DNA of 43,410 nucleotides. Source: Scenedesmus sp. ARA3. Its lineage: Eukaryota > Chlorophyta > Chlorophyceae > Sphaeropleales > Scenedesmaceae. This document shows, piece after piece, positions 11,465-23,063 of the stretch; within the stretch, counting starts at the first letter, position 1, and each line of letters begins with the position of its first letter. The position numbers were made by a program, and so were the translations under genes. The stretch spans positions 4,237 to 47,646 of the forward strand of contig RWJK01001674.1 in the NCBI GenBank assembly GCA_004335835.1. Direction: 5' to 3'. The notes under the pieces are model-generated. The model did not search any database and was not told where the DNA came from. It saw nothing but the letters and a program-made list of their open reading frames with translations.

Positions 11465-12811
11465 TGGTGCGTCAGCCCCTTCTGACATGACCCCCCTGCT
11501 GTACAGCATGCGATTGGGTGTTCCCTCAAGCAGCAGCGGGCTGTTGATCAAGTTAGGGGTCGATGAGCTGACAATGGCATCTGCCACATCTGTGGGGCTG
11601 GCGTTGGGGTGTGTCTCAAGGTACACAGCAATCATGCCGGTGACGTGCGGCGCAGCCTGCATGCCGGCAGCAGCAGCAGCAGCAGCAAACAAGTCAATGG
11701 TGGCATCACCAGCAGCTGGTGTCAGGCCCGCACAAAAGGACACATGGACGACGTTGTCAAGGCTCGGGTGCTCAAGCAACGTTGTCAACAGAGGCACACA
11801 GACTCTCAACCAATAGTACTCACAGTGGTGCTCCATGCATCATGCTGTGAGGCGCAACACAATATTGAGAGCAGCAGCATGACAAGCAGCTGCTCTCCGT
11901 ACGTACACCGGCTTCTCAGCGCAGAGCCGCAGCACTTCAAGTGTAACAGGTTGTTACGCTCACCATGCTGGTGCCGCTGGCCCAGGTGTAGGCTGTGTCC
12001 ACCACATCTTCACAGCGGGAGGGGCCGCCACACGCTGCATGCACAAGACAGCACAACAGGTCTGGTCAGCAAGAGTACTACTGTAGGAGGCTTTGAACGC
12101 CATGGCAATCTCATGCGCTAATCAGTTTGCGTGCTTCTGTGTGCTGCAGCGCACAGCATTTCCGTAGTCAACACTGGCTCAAGGGCAGCCATAGTATACG
12201 GTCTGCAACGCAGGCATGCAACTTCATCGAAGTATTTACCCTGGTTGGTTCTGCAAGGTTTCACTGTGCGCAGACACAGCTGACGCCGGCCAGGACAAAA
12301 GCAGTGACAAAAGCATGTGACAAAAGCATGTGAAGCAGGCCAGGACAGCAGCACTGCGGGTGGCACCCTCACCTCCATAGATGTCCACGCCTGGGGCAAA
12401 GACGTCGATGCAAGGCCCCGTGTTGCTCCAGCGGTACAAGTTCTCCGTATCACCTGCAAACCATTGACAAGGCAGGCACCGAGTTCACACAGCGCCAGAA
12501 CTGCTGCACAACACCAGTCCACACAATCAACATTAGCAGTGCCGGGGTGGGGTTGCTCATCATGCGTGTCAGCCTCCTCAGGCTCATCAGGCTCATCAGG
12601 CAAGTGTAAACAAGCAAGTTGTTGCCAGCAAGCCAGATAGTCCTCAGGCTCATCAGGCAGCCGGACTATGCTCCATTATTTGTCAGGCTTGAACTTCTTG
12701 AAAGACGTTTTGCATCTTTCAAGGCTCGTCAAGCAGCTCACCACCCCGGGTGCGCTGGAACTTGCTGGGCAGGTTGCTGGCGCCAACCGTGATGGCTCCA
12801 AGCACTGCAAT

Positions 12812-12847
<36 letters not shown>

Positions 12848-13335
12848 CACAAATGTAAGGCTGACGGTCAAACACAGTCAAAACTCCACATCTCTTTGAA
12901 TTTGTTGTTGCTGCCTCTAGTACTAATGCTGCTAAAGCTGCCGCGGCAGCAGCTCATGTTGCACGTGGCTGTTGTTCTATCAGTCAATCGCTACCACCAC
13001 CATTGTAAGGGTTGATTCACATTGTTCACGCACTGCCGCAGACTCCTCCCTACAACCTGGGCACCCACCCACCACTAGCACGCCTACCCTTTTCAGCAAC
13101 CTGTACAAACCCACCTCTTGCAGGAGCCACATCACAAGCATCCACAGCGCTGTTGCCAGCAGCCACCACCACAGGCACGCCTGCAGCAATCACATTCTTC
13201 ACGGCTGCTTCCAGGGACCTGCTCCACTGGCCTGAGGGCACCCCGAGTGACAGGCTGGCTACGGCAGGCTTTCGTGCGTTGTTTGCCACCCACTCCAGCG
13301 CTGCATGGCAGCAGCAGCAGCAGAAGCAGCAGAAA

Positions 13336-13371
<36 letters not shown>

Positions 13372-14184
13372 CAGCAGAAGCAGAAGCAGAAGCAGCAAGA
13401 AGTTTCAATCAGCAGCTGTGCAGCAACGCTGATCTTTGGGCTGATGTTGAGTGGCAAAGTGACGCTGTGTGAGCCATGCTGCAAAGTTGATGCACCATAT
13501 GCATCCACTGCAGCCCGATGTAGCACAAGCAGCATGCAGATATGCTTCAATCATTCACACCCTGCTTAGCAACATCGCTGCACAACCCGACAACAAAACG
13601 GCCTTTGCACGAACGCATTTGCTGCTAGACCTTCCCTGCCTAATGCCGAATCCATGCAGGGCTGCGCACTCACCCGCCACCACATTGCTGATGCTGCCAG
13701 CACCATCGCAGTCCAGCACCCGCACAGCCATCACAGTGGCCTCCCTGGCAATGCCCACAGACCTGCCTGCTGCTGTGGATGACACGTGCGTGCCATGGCC
13801 GTCACAGTCGGCTGCACGCAGCACAGGACAGCAACACGAGCGTGTTCACGAGAAGACTGACAGCCCAGCACGGTGACTGCCTAGTAGTGCAGGTTGTGTC
13901 AATGTGTCAATGCAGATGACGCAGCAGAAGCCACTGATGACTCGAAACAAGACCAGAGCCCAAAAACTGCGTGGACTTCAGAGCGCATTGAGCATATGTT
14001 ACTGCAGCCGTATGTTTAGTGCAACAGCGTGGTCCCACCTGCATCATCATCGTCGTCAACAAAGTCAGGCCCAGCTATTGCCCTGCTGCTGCCGGCAGCA
14101 GCGCCTGCAGCGCCCCAGGGCTGGAACTCCTGGTGGCTGGCCTTGATGCCAGAGTCCAGCATGTAGATGGTCACGTTCTTGCCT

Positions 14185-14226
<42 letters not shown>

Positions 14227-15394
14227 CAATATTGGGTTAGCAACGAACGAGATGATGCAAATGCATGGGCTAGGCGTCACTCAACGGCCAGGCAGGTGAT
14301 AACGCAGGCATGCCCCTGGCTATGCAGCTCATGCATATGCATCAACATTTGCAGCGATTTGAATCATGTATGCAGCCATAGTATGTACTGGTGCTCCATG
14401 TCCTCTGGCCAAACAGCCGTCTCACCCGTCCCTGCAGCAGTCGCTGTCCCATAGCTGAAGCTCCCATCAAGAGGCAAGGCCCGCTGGTCCAGCCGATCCA
14501 AGTTCCATAGCGCATTAACCAGCCGCTGCACTTTCAGCCCTGGCTGCTCATTTGCTGCCTCCACCTGCGGCTGTGGCAGCGGCTGCGGCTGGTCTGCTGA
14601 CTGGGCTTTGGCGGAGCCCTCTGCTGGCATGAAGGCGAGGATCTCTGCAAGCATACGGGGACATAGACGTTTGGTGAAAGTGTCAGAAGGCTAGGAAGTT
14701 GACCTAGCTGGATGCCAGCAGGCTGCAGGCAATCATGCAGGAATGGGGTGTGGGCTGGGGCAACCTGCGTTCCTGCAAGTGAGAGGAACTGAGCGCACAA
14801 TCAACTGTAGCAAGTTGCAAGTGTGTGCGCACAAGTTGCTGTTTGCAGTAAACATTATGCAGTGCACATAAATGTTGCACACTCATCTGCAACGAACACA
14901 CAGCCGAGCAGCAGTCACCCACCAGGGTTTGCAATGGCATGGGCATCCACAGGGAGGCCAGGGTCCTGGTTCTTTGTCACCCTGCTGCTGCCGCTGCCAG
15001 TGACACTGCTGCTGCTGCTGCTGCTGCCATCGGCTGCCACCTGCACTTGAGGGTCACTCAACCCCTGCACAGCTGCAGTAGGGCCCTCTGCTGTGCCCAC
15101 CACTTGCACAGTTGCTGAAACCAGTGCATCAGAGCTGCCAGTAGCAGCACCAGCAGCAGCAGCAGCAGTGCTAGGGCCATCTAGCGCAGCGACTGTAGTG
15201 ACACTTGGCATCCCTGTTGCCAGCTGCTTCTGCGCAGCAATGCCTACTTCTGCAAGCACCCAGCGCCACAGCTGCTGTGTGTCCGGACTGCTGCTGCTGC
15301 TGCTGCTGCTGGTGCTGCTTGTCAGCAATGACGGGTGCTGATTGTCATGAAGATCACTGCCATGGCTAGCAGGAGCGCCATCAAAGGACTTGAC

Positions 15395-15428
<34 letters not shown>

Positions 15429-16532
15429 ATTGCAAGCAGCTGCTCCAGGCTGGTGCCTGCAGGTGGCCTGCTCAGCCACCAGTTGCGAAAGTCATCCTTC
15501 TCTGCCTTGGCCACCTGCAGCAGCAGCAGCAGCAGCGGCAGCGGCAGCGCACAATGCGTGTTAGATAAGATGCTAGTGGCAACACCTGCGCACGTAGTCT
15601 GTGCTGCCCGGCTGCCGCTGTGCTTGCTGATGTGATGCAGAGGGAACATGATACCAGCATAACATGACATACCATAGCATGGTATAAAACAATACTAACA
15701 ATAATGTAACATAGCAAGGTGCATACCGCGCCGTCCCGCTCCATGTAGTGGATGCCATCAGGGCCTGCACACTGCTGCAGCGCAGCAAACTGCTGCCGGT
15801 TGAAGCGACCTGACAGGCCTGCAGGAAGCAGCGCAGCGATGCAGCTTGAGCATTGTGCTGCTGTGCAGTGCAATGGAAAAGCCGGTTGACCAGTGGTGCA
15901 TGCAAACACTGGATGCACAAACATCCAGAGTTGCAGCTGCAGCTATGCCACGCATATGCAGCTTATAACACTACTGAGCTCCAAGCAAGGTGGTTTAGCT
16001 ACACCATGGTGCGTCGTATGCACTGAAGCTGCTGCATCCAGCTGGCAACCTGCTCACCTGAAAATGCATGCCTGTACAAATGCCTGCAGGAGCCCATCAG
16101 GGTGGCGCATGCTGCATCTGTGGGCTCCGCATCAGCTGCAGATGCAATGGCTGTTGTTGTATTGCCGTGTTTGTGCTCCTGGTGCACTAAGCCTGCCCAC
16201 TTCCTCTCCCTGTGTGAGCAGACAGGCCTGAAGCGCTGCACCAGCTGCTTGGTCCTGAACACAACAATTAGGTTGGCATATTCTGCACCAGGCGCAGCGA
16301 AATGATCCCACAGGAAGGATGCAGCAGGAGCTGTTGTAGTGCTGCTGTTGGCTACGCTGCCTGCTGCTGTTGCTGCTGCCTTTGTTGCCAGGAGCCTTCT
16401 GCTTGCTCGCGCCTGACGAGCAGCAGCAGCAGCAGCATGGCCATCAGGCTTGGCAAGACAGACTGCATGGCTTGCCATGCACAGAAGCAGCAGCAAGTAA
16501 CATGGTCGAGGAAGCTGCGAATGCTGCGCCAT
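11432..16532 (-). CDS. Secreted subtilisin-like serine protease (S8A, proteinase K-like) with I9-type propeptide
   Basis: Eleven coding exons, 761 aa: 16532..16058, 15818..15727, 15514..14923, 14644..14426, 14182..14039, 13811..13674, 13300..13115, 12804..12742, 12453..12373, 12034..11964, 11656..11432. All introns are GT-AG and all phases close. The start is the ATG before a signal peptide ([20 protein letters not shown]); an upstream in-frame Met would bury it. I9-like propeptide about 120-187 (YANLIVVF to [10 protein letters not shown]). A Gln/Ser/Ala-rich linker of about 250 residues follows, unusual for the family. In the catalytic domain: Asp469 (MLDSGI), His513 (DGHGTHV), oxyanion Asn603 (AAGNS) and Ser686 (ASGTSM|AAPHVTG, with an intron exactly after Met). 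[13 protein letters not shown] is typical of proteinase K-like algal subtilases. All catalytic residues are present, so it should be an active secreted or vacuolar endopeptidase. Confidence 0.93.
12288..12348. repeat. Short minisatellite in subtilase intron
   Basis: Three tandem copies of a GACAAAAGCA(TGT)-like unit, flanked on both sides by GGCCAGGACA. It lies in the intron between exons 12373-12453 and 11964-12034. Confidence 0.75.
12575..12660. repeat. TCAGGCTCA minisatellite in subtilase intron
   Basis: Tandem CTCATCAGG units at 12575-12603, and again at 12641-12660 after a unique stretch. The whole tract is inside intron 12454-12741. Confidence 0.75.
12812..12843. repeat. (CAG)n tract in subtilase intron
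   Basis: About 10-11 units of CAG on the plus strand, (CTG)n on the gene's sense strand. It directly precedes the splice acceptor of exon 12742-12804. Confidence 0.85.
13308..13399. repeat. (CAG)n/(AAGCAG)n tract in subtilase intron
   Basis: Interrupted CAG/AAG repeats over about 90 bp. On the sense strand this is (CTG)n with CTT interruptions and runs almost into the acceptor at 13301-13303, where it can serve as the pyrimidine tract. Confidence 0.9.
14184..14226. repeat. (CAG)n tract at a subtilase acceptor
   Basis: About 14 uninterrupted CAG units. On the sense strand (CTG)n runs straight into the CAG acceptor of exon 14039-14182. Confidence 0.9.
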
Positions 16533-19025
16533 GGATCTATCCTGCTCTATGAGTAGTGCCTCAATTGCGACACCACCAGCAGCAGGTGGCTTCTGTCTAC
16601 GCACACGATTACCACGTAAGCGCGTGTTAAGGGACGTGGATTGTTGGACAAGTAACGAACACAATACACACATTCTTTATCATGTTCAGGTGCTCGCGGG
16701 TGCCGCAAGCGGCTGACAAACCCACCTCGGAGGTCGCTGCGGATGCCGGTGCGGTCAACACCTGCCGCCGGTAAGAATGCAGGGGCAGCTGCCGGTCAGC
16801 GTTTACGAACTATGGATGTTGCTATCGGGTGCGTCGGCAACTTCCTTTTAACCGATCGAAGCTGCACATGCAGGTGAGCGCATCTTTTTTTCAGCAGCGA
16901 TATCTAGCCACTGTTCCCACTGCGCGTTACCATGCCTTGCACTTGCACGTGTTGACCGTGAAAAATGCGAAGTTAACGTGGCCGCAAGGCATCCATCTGG
17001 CATAGGCGCTCTAAAGCGGTATATTAATTTGCATGGAAGACAAAACATTCTGCAAAAGCATGCAACATAAAGCACCCGGAATTGCCAACTGCAGCTGCTG
17101 TACGTCAGCTGCTGCAGACGCAAGGAGGAGACCATGCGCACTGCGGGTGCAGGTATAAAAAATTGCAGGTAACACAAATTGCAGTAGCACAATGCAGCAA
17201 ATTTCGTCACTCAGGCCAGGCCATGATTCAAGACCTCCATCTCCACTGGTTGGTCAGAGCATGACCTGCACCAGCAACATCCTCAGCCAGAAGTACGTGC
17301 GCCACTCATGCAGTGATGAGATACGAAACACATGTTCAAGCAGCTTGCGCAGCCCAAGTGTTGATGCACACACATTTCGTGCTCACACAGCTGCGCTGGC
17401 AAGTGACACCCTTGCTTGCGTGCGATGGTACCAACAATGTGCGCTTATGGCATGCGACCTGTGCGCGTGCAGAACCCCTCAAATGCGGCAGTTGTTGCCA
17501 CAGCCAGCAGGACCACATGCCCGCTTGCACAGCATGCGCGGCTTGCTGTTTGGCGATACATTTAACACCGAACGCTCAGGCACCGGCACGGCTGCTGCCA
17601 AGCTGTATGTGCAAACCGACACCCAGGAGAAGCAGCTGCAAAGAACAACCCACAGATACAAAAACACCCTTGCAACACCCACAAGCATACTACATGACAT
17701 GTTGTGGCCAAGAGCTTGATGAACCCAAGGCCAAAAGCTACCCTCTGAAGCCTCAGCTGCATGTTGCTTCTGCAGTGCCAGTATCAACGCAAGCACCAGC
17801 TGGTTGGTAACAGTGCATGAGCAGGGCTAAGTCCCTGTGCAAGCGCAGGCGATCACGTTCGCAGCTGTGGAGTATATCACAATGTTGCGCTGCCATGCCA
17901 CAGCTGGGGCCAAGGAGATGCGGCAAGCAGCCTGGCAGTCAGCACTGCATCTGCCAGAGAAACAGCGCAGTGCTCGAATGGCGGCAGGAACCGAGCCAAC
18001 CATGGAAAGCAACGCACGCAAGAGCCAGCCGTGCATGAATGGCCCCTGTTTCTGCAGCAGGAACACATACTCATGCACACTCTACTCCCGTGCATTCGCA
18101 AAGCACACTGCTTGCATCGTCTCAAGTGCGCACAGTGTGTCGAGACAAGTTACTGCCCGCGCACTGAACCCATATGCACACCAATCAACCATATGCACAG
18201 CCATCACAGCAGGGCAGCGGGCACACCCTGTGCAAGCATTAAGCGCACCCAACCAGCAGCACACCACGATTGTACTGCAACAATGCAAAGCCTGCCAGCA
18301 CAGCAGCGTTGGGTGCTAGGTTGCTGCAAATGCAATGCTGCCAGCTCAGTGAGTGACGGCGTGCATTGAACAGCCCATTGCTGCCCTGTCAGCCAAACAC
18401 CACACAGCAGCAATGCCTGCCACACCTGATCATCAGCATGCACGAGCAGCTGTCTGCCTGGTATACATCATGGAGGAAATGGACTCCAGAGCACGCTCCC
18501 ACAAGGGGTGCGCTGTTATAATCAACCTGACACCAGCTGACAGCACAGCGGGAACTCTCTGTCAACAGCAGACAAGGCAGAGTGCTCCGCGCGGTACACA
18601 TTGAAACCCCCAACCCTTTACAGACAGGCAAAAAAACTCACGAGCAAAAAACCCATCCCCACAAGGCCACACGCGTGTGGCGGGCCGTGCATCGAGCTTT
18701 ATGATGGTACTGCTGCACTGACGGCCGCAGCCGCACACGGTGCCTGAACACATGCCGAGGCACGTAACATGCAGCAGCGGTGAAGGTCCCATACCGTTGC
18801 ATGCAGTGCGCGCACGCCTCCACTGAGCAACCGGACCAAACCCCTGCCCACCCCACACTCGCCAGTGCGCAGCCCGCTAAGCACAGACCCTACGCCCGAA
18901 AGCCCCACCGTTCTTGAACATCGCCGCACCTCCTCACCCCATGCAGCACCCGCTGCATGCCGCAAGGCAGCCGGTCCCGATCCTCACGCTCCTGTCATTT
19001 AACACGTCACTAACACAGTAACATG
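16533..19025. other. Intergenic between subtilase 5' end and SnRK2 3' end
   Basis: About 2.5 kb with no recognisable coding sequence on either strand. The right end is the SnRK2 3' UTR (candidate poly(A) signal at 18618-18622, minus). The left few hundred bases should hold the subtilase promoter; no TATA box or known element stands out. The stretch 17-19 kb is CA-rich on the plus strand, like the other inter-gene spaces here. Confidence 0.5.
18618..18622 (-). terminator. Candidate TGTAA polyadenylation signal for the SnRK2 gene
   Basis: Sense-strand TGTAA about 400 nt downstream of the SnRK2 stop. TGTAA is the usual green-algal poly(A) signal. A five-base match alone is weak; position and strand fit. 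Confidence 0.4.
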
Positions 19026-22000
19026 TCACACCACAAAACCGCCGGCGCCGCCGCCGCTGGCCCCAAAGCCCTCATCCTCAAACTCCTCATCCAGGATCTC
19101 AGCCATGGCCTCATCAATGGCCCCGTCAGCGTCCATGCCCTTGACCGGGGGCGGCCCGTCCATGGGCCCCACCGTGCGCGCCAGCTGCACCAGCCGCTGG
19201 ATGTCCTCCACGCTCTGCTGCGGGCCCGGCATGGGCGGCTGCATCGCGGGGTTCTGCAAATGGACAAAAATTGCCACTATCATCGGAGTGCATGCAGCAA
19301 GTATGCAGCAGTGCAGGCGAATAGCCCGCAGGCCTGGGCTGACCACAGCAGCTGCATGGCACTGTGCTCATAAGCGCTGCCACATCAACACACCTGACCT
19401 CGCAGATACAGCAAGGATCGCATGTTGACACGACTGACAGCACCCAGCTCAGCAATCAACCACAGCAGCAGCAGCAGCAGCCGCAGCAGCTCACCGCGAG
19501 CTCCACGGGCAGGTTCTTGAGGAACCAGGGGTGGCGCTTGATCTCCGGCAGCGTGATGCGCTGCGCCGGCGCCGCCACAAAGATGCGCGCCAGCAGGTCC
19601 TGGCACTCCGCGCTGATGCGCAGCTGCGGCGGGATGGAGTACTTGACCGCCAGGATGCGCTGCGCAGCACACCACGCGACAACATATGCACAGCAGATGA
19701 GGTGCGCAGCGGGGTGGATGTGGCCGGCATGCGAACACACACAGCAGATGAGTACGTGCATGCAACTGCTGAGAGGTGCAGCCAGCTGCAGGTGCTGCAC
19801 CATGACAGGAGTGACAGCAGGGAGGTGTGCGCCAGCCAGCAAAGACGTGCACAGTGCAGGAGCCGCAAGCACCCCAGGCGCCTGTAACTGTAATGTTCGG
19901 CTGTCTCAAGTGGTACAAGTTTTTGAAACTGCAACTGGCAGCCGCCCAGCCGCCTGAGTGCGGCGTGGTGTAATGCCGCAGCCGCACCTTGATGGTTTTG
20001 CTGAAGTTGCGTGGGTCAGTGTGGTCCTCGAAGGGGTAGGCCCCCACCAGCATCACATACAGCGTGACCCCGCAGCTCCACACGTCAGCACCGTGGCCGT
20101 TGTACGCCGTCCGCTGCAGCACCTGCGCAGCACAAACAGGCAGCCCCCAGCAGCACAACAATGAACGTCCGCTGCAGTGCAGCAAAGGAAAGCTGTTTCC
20201 TGCTGTTTGCCCTGCAGGTGCTGTTTGCCAGCTGCTGCTCTAGTAAACAGACGCAGCTTGCAGGACGTCATTGCAAGTGCAGCGCTGATGGCTCTTTTAT
20301 GCATACATCCTGGCATACATGCTACCCGGTACACCTGTGCATGGCACCACCGTGCCAGCCTTGCAGATGGTCTCACACACAGGCACGCAATCATCTGGCT
20401 GCCCAGCACATCTATGTATAAGTGAGCCTGCTGGCAGCTCTCTCCTGCTAGTCCTGATCAGCCCTGCCACCGCACCTCTGGCGCGATGTAGGCTGGCGTG
20501 CCCACTGTGGGCACAGGNNNNNNNNNNNNNNNNNNNNNNNNNNNNNNNNNNNNNNNNNNNNNNNNNNNNNNNNNNNNNNNNNNNNNNNNNNNNNNNNNNN
20601 NNNNNNNNNNNNNNNNNNNNNNNNNNNNNNNNNNNNNNNNNNNNNNNNNNNNNNNNNNNNNNNNNNNNNNNNNNNNNNNNNNNNNNNNNNNNNNNNNNNN
20701 NNNNTGTAGGCTGGCATGCCCACTGTGGGCACAGGCATGCAAACAACTGGCTGCCAGCAAACGTATGCGTGAGGCTGCCAACGAGTCCTGCTAGTAGATC
20801 AGCCCTGCCACCGCACCTCTGGCGCGATGTAGGCTGGCGTGCCCACTGTGGACTTGGGCTGGCTGTCTAGCACGCTCTTGGAGTAGCCAAAGTCGCAGAT
20901 CTTCACGCGCGGCGCGGGACTGCCGTCCAGCAGCGTGTTCTCAAGCTTGAGGTCGCGGTGGCACACGCCCTGGAGGTGTGATGCGATGGGGTGATTGTAT
21001 GAGGCACGCAGGCAGCAGGCGACAGCGCAGCACACTTGAAGAGGTGCTTGAAGAGGGTGTGGCAGTTGCAGAGTTGAGACTTGACAAAACGGCTTGTGTG
21101 CTTTGCCGAAGGGCGTCGCACGCAGCATGGTGCGCAACAATGGAGTTTGTAGTACTTGCAGCCGCGTACCGACCCCACGCACTTCCACTGCTGCCGCCAG
21201 CCAGCTACGCAAACATTCTGCCTACGTTTATACGTCTTGCCACATGCCACAAAGCAGCATGCCCGTGTGCTCACCGACTGGTGGCAGTAGTCCAGGCCGC
21301 AGATGAGCTGCTGGAAGAAGATGCACGCTATCTACAGCTCAGAGAGTGTGACTGCCAAGCATCATCCTCACCGACTGGTGGCAGTAGTCCACGCCGCAGA
21401 TGAGCTGCTGGAAGAAGTAGCGCGCCTCGTCCTCGCTGAAGCGGCCCGCCTTCACAATGCGGTCAAACAACTCGCCGCCGGCTGCATACTCCATGACGAT
21501 GCACAGGTGCGTGGGCGTCAGGAACACCTGCAGGCAGCAGGCAGCAGCAGGCAGCAGCACAAGACGCATGCAGGCGGACAACAGGCTGTGATGAGTAGTG
21601 TAGAGAGACATGCTACACTGGCATGAACTGAAAGCGGCAGCAGAGGTAGTAGCAGCGTGTGAAATGCTTGCAGGATATGCAGCAGTGGCATCAACTCTTG
21701 AGGAAAAGGGATGCAAGTGTGCAATGGTCAAGCAAGGCAGCGCATGCTGCTGTTTAGAGTCACTCCACAGCCGGGTCTGCCGACTGCCGACTGCACAGCC
21801 ATGATACATGCCATCTGACTGCATCTGCTGTTGCTGTTGCTTTGCTGCTGTGTTGCTGCTGCGGCGGCTTCTGCTGTGGCACTGTAGCCAGAATGCTGCT
21901 GCTGCGCCCTGCTCCGCGCACCTCCTTGAACCCCACCACATTGGGGTTCTGCAGCATCCTGTGGTTGAGGATCTCACGCTCCACATTCTTGTCCACCCTG

Positions 22001-23063
22001 TCGCCGCGCTCTGCAGGAAGCAGACCACACAGTGACCAGGCAGTTACAGTGTGTTAGAGCCGTATGGTGTGCTTGCAGTGCATAGCTTCCTGCAAGCTGA
22101 CAGTAGTGCGCAGTTGTGTGATTGTCTACATACAAGGAGCTGATTGGTGTGCGACCTGGAGGCAAAACCACACGACGATTGCTCAAGCTCAAATGCTGCG
22201 CAACAATCACAGGTACGGTCAGCACAGAAGCGCGTACACTTGCACTGGTCTGACCATCGACAGTGCAGTAGCTGCTGCTGTGTTGCAGCACCACTGGCAA
22301 CCTGTTGCCGACAGTTGTGCCTGCTGGGCACTTCAAATACTGTTGCTGGTGTCCTGCAAGCACATATGCTGCCATGCTGCACATCACACACCTATGAATT
22401 TGACGGCCACAAGCTGACTGGTGGTCTTGTCCCTACAGAGCCTAGCCACTCCAAAGTTGCCACTGCCTATGTCTCGTATCTGCGGAAGCAGCAGCACAGC
22501 AGGTGCAGCACACAGCAGCAACACAAAGGTATGATGATGTGGCTTTGCAGCAAGCTGCGGTGAGCTTCAATGGCGTGATTTCATGCAATTCTATCTCATT
22601 GTTTTACCAGTCTGCTCTGTTCTGTGTATTGTAAAGCAGAACAATGTGTAGGCTACGTTGTGCGCTGTGCACGTTTGCAGGTTCACAACTCAGGCCAGTA
22701 AGCCACTATGCAGCAGCAGCTGCGTTGCCAGAGCCCCTGTAACCGCATGCAAGACACCAGTGAACCTATCCACTGCCACTGGGCTCCTCATGATTGATGA
22801 TGCCCAGGAGATGCGCTGCGCTGGCAGTATGCTGCTGTGGCACTGTCATATCACTGGCCAAGATCATCCTGGACGGTCCTGCAGCCTAGCTTTTAGCTAT
22901 TTACATATGTTGCTGACTACATTGCACTGCATAGCAGCTGCGACCCTGGCCAGCGGGGGGGTTCCGGCACCACTTGCAGCTGCCTTGCAGCAGTAGCTCT
23001 TGCCCTTAAGTCGTGCAGCCTACGTCGACATTGATAGACACTTACGTATTCATAGCGCTCCAT
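19026..23063 (-). CDS. SnRK2-type Ser/Thr protein kinase
   Basis: Eight coding exons, 343 aa: 23063..23046, 22479..22392, 22010..21922, 21527..21372, 20969..20817, 20122..19988, 19659..19495, 19253..19026. The first exon encodes only MERYEY, ends in a perfect donor (TAC|GTAAGT), and matches the usual SnRK2 N-terminus. Motifs: glycine loop [10 protein letters not shown] (9-18), Lys33 in LVAVKFI, catalytic HRDLKLEN (from His121), DFG at 143-145, activation loop [20 protein letters not shown] running to APE at 166-168, then LADVW-like [20 protein letters not shown]. The C-terminus (about 290-343) is the acidic tail expected of the subfamily. In plants SnRK2s act in osmotic and ABA signalling; in Chlamydomonas relatives act in sulfur-starvation responses. 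The length is normal. Two introns hold copies of the preceding exon's end, and one of these introns also holds the N gap; the gap does not remove coding sequence from this model. Confidence 0.95.
20430..20855 (-). repeat. Tandem copies of a SnRK2 exon end around an assembly gap
   Basis: The end of exon 20817-20969 (coding [11 protein letters not shown] plus the donor GAG|GTGCGG) recurs at 20471-20517 immediately left of the N run. Its VGTPAY part recurs at 20705-20735 immediately right of it. The intron sequence beside it (ATCAGCCCTGCC, GAGTCCTGCTAGT, CAATCATCTGGCTGCC) also recurs, so the unit is about 110-140 bp with at least three copies. Confidence 0.85.
20518..20704. other. Assembly gap (187 N)
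   Basis: An unresolved run of N inside a SnRK2 intron. Both flanks are copies of the same repeat unit, so the gap is probably an unresolved tandem array or an unmerged contig overlap. Confidence 0.98.
21270..21425 (-). repeat. Duplicated SnRK2 exon end inside the next intron
   Basis: 21270-21320 copies 21367-21417 (offset 97 bp). The copy encodes [15 protein letters not shown] and keeps the donor TCG|GTGAG. The real exon reads [15 protein letters not shown]. One amino-acid change is seen over those 15 residues. Confidence 0.9.

Noticed and set aside
11657..11740. Subtilase apparently lacking its catalytic Ser (open frame reads AGMQAAPHV)
   Set aside because: That reading runs into an intron; the upstream exon 11964-12034 ends GTSM and joins in phase to AAPHVTG, restoring the full motif.
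15669..15685. ATACCAT-AGC-ATGGTAT inverted repeat in a subtilase intron
   Set aside because: Seven-bp stem inside an AT-rich intron; too short to support a structural or regulatory call.
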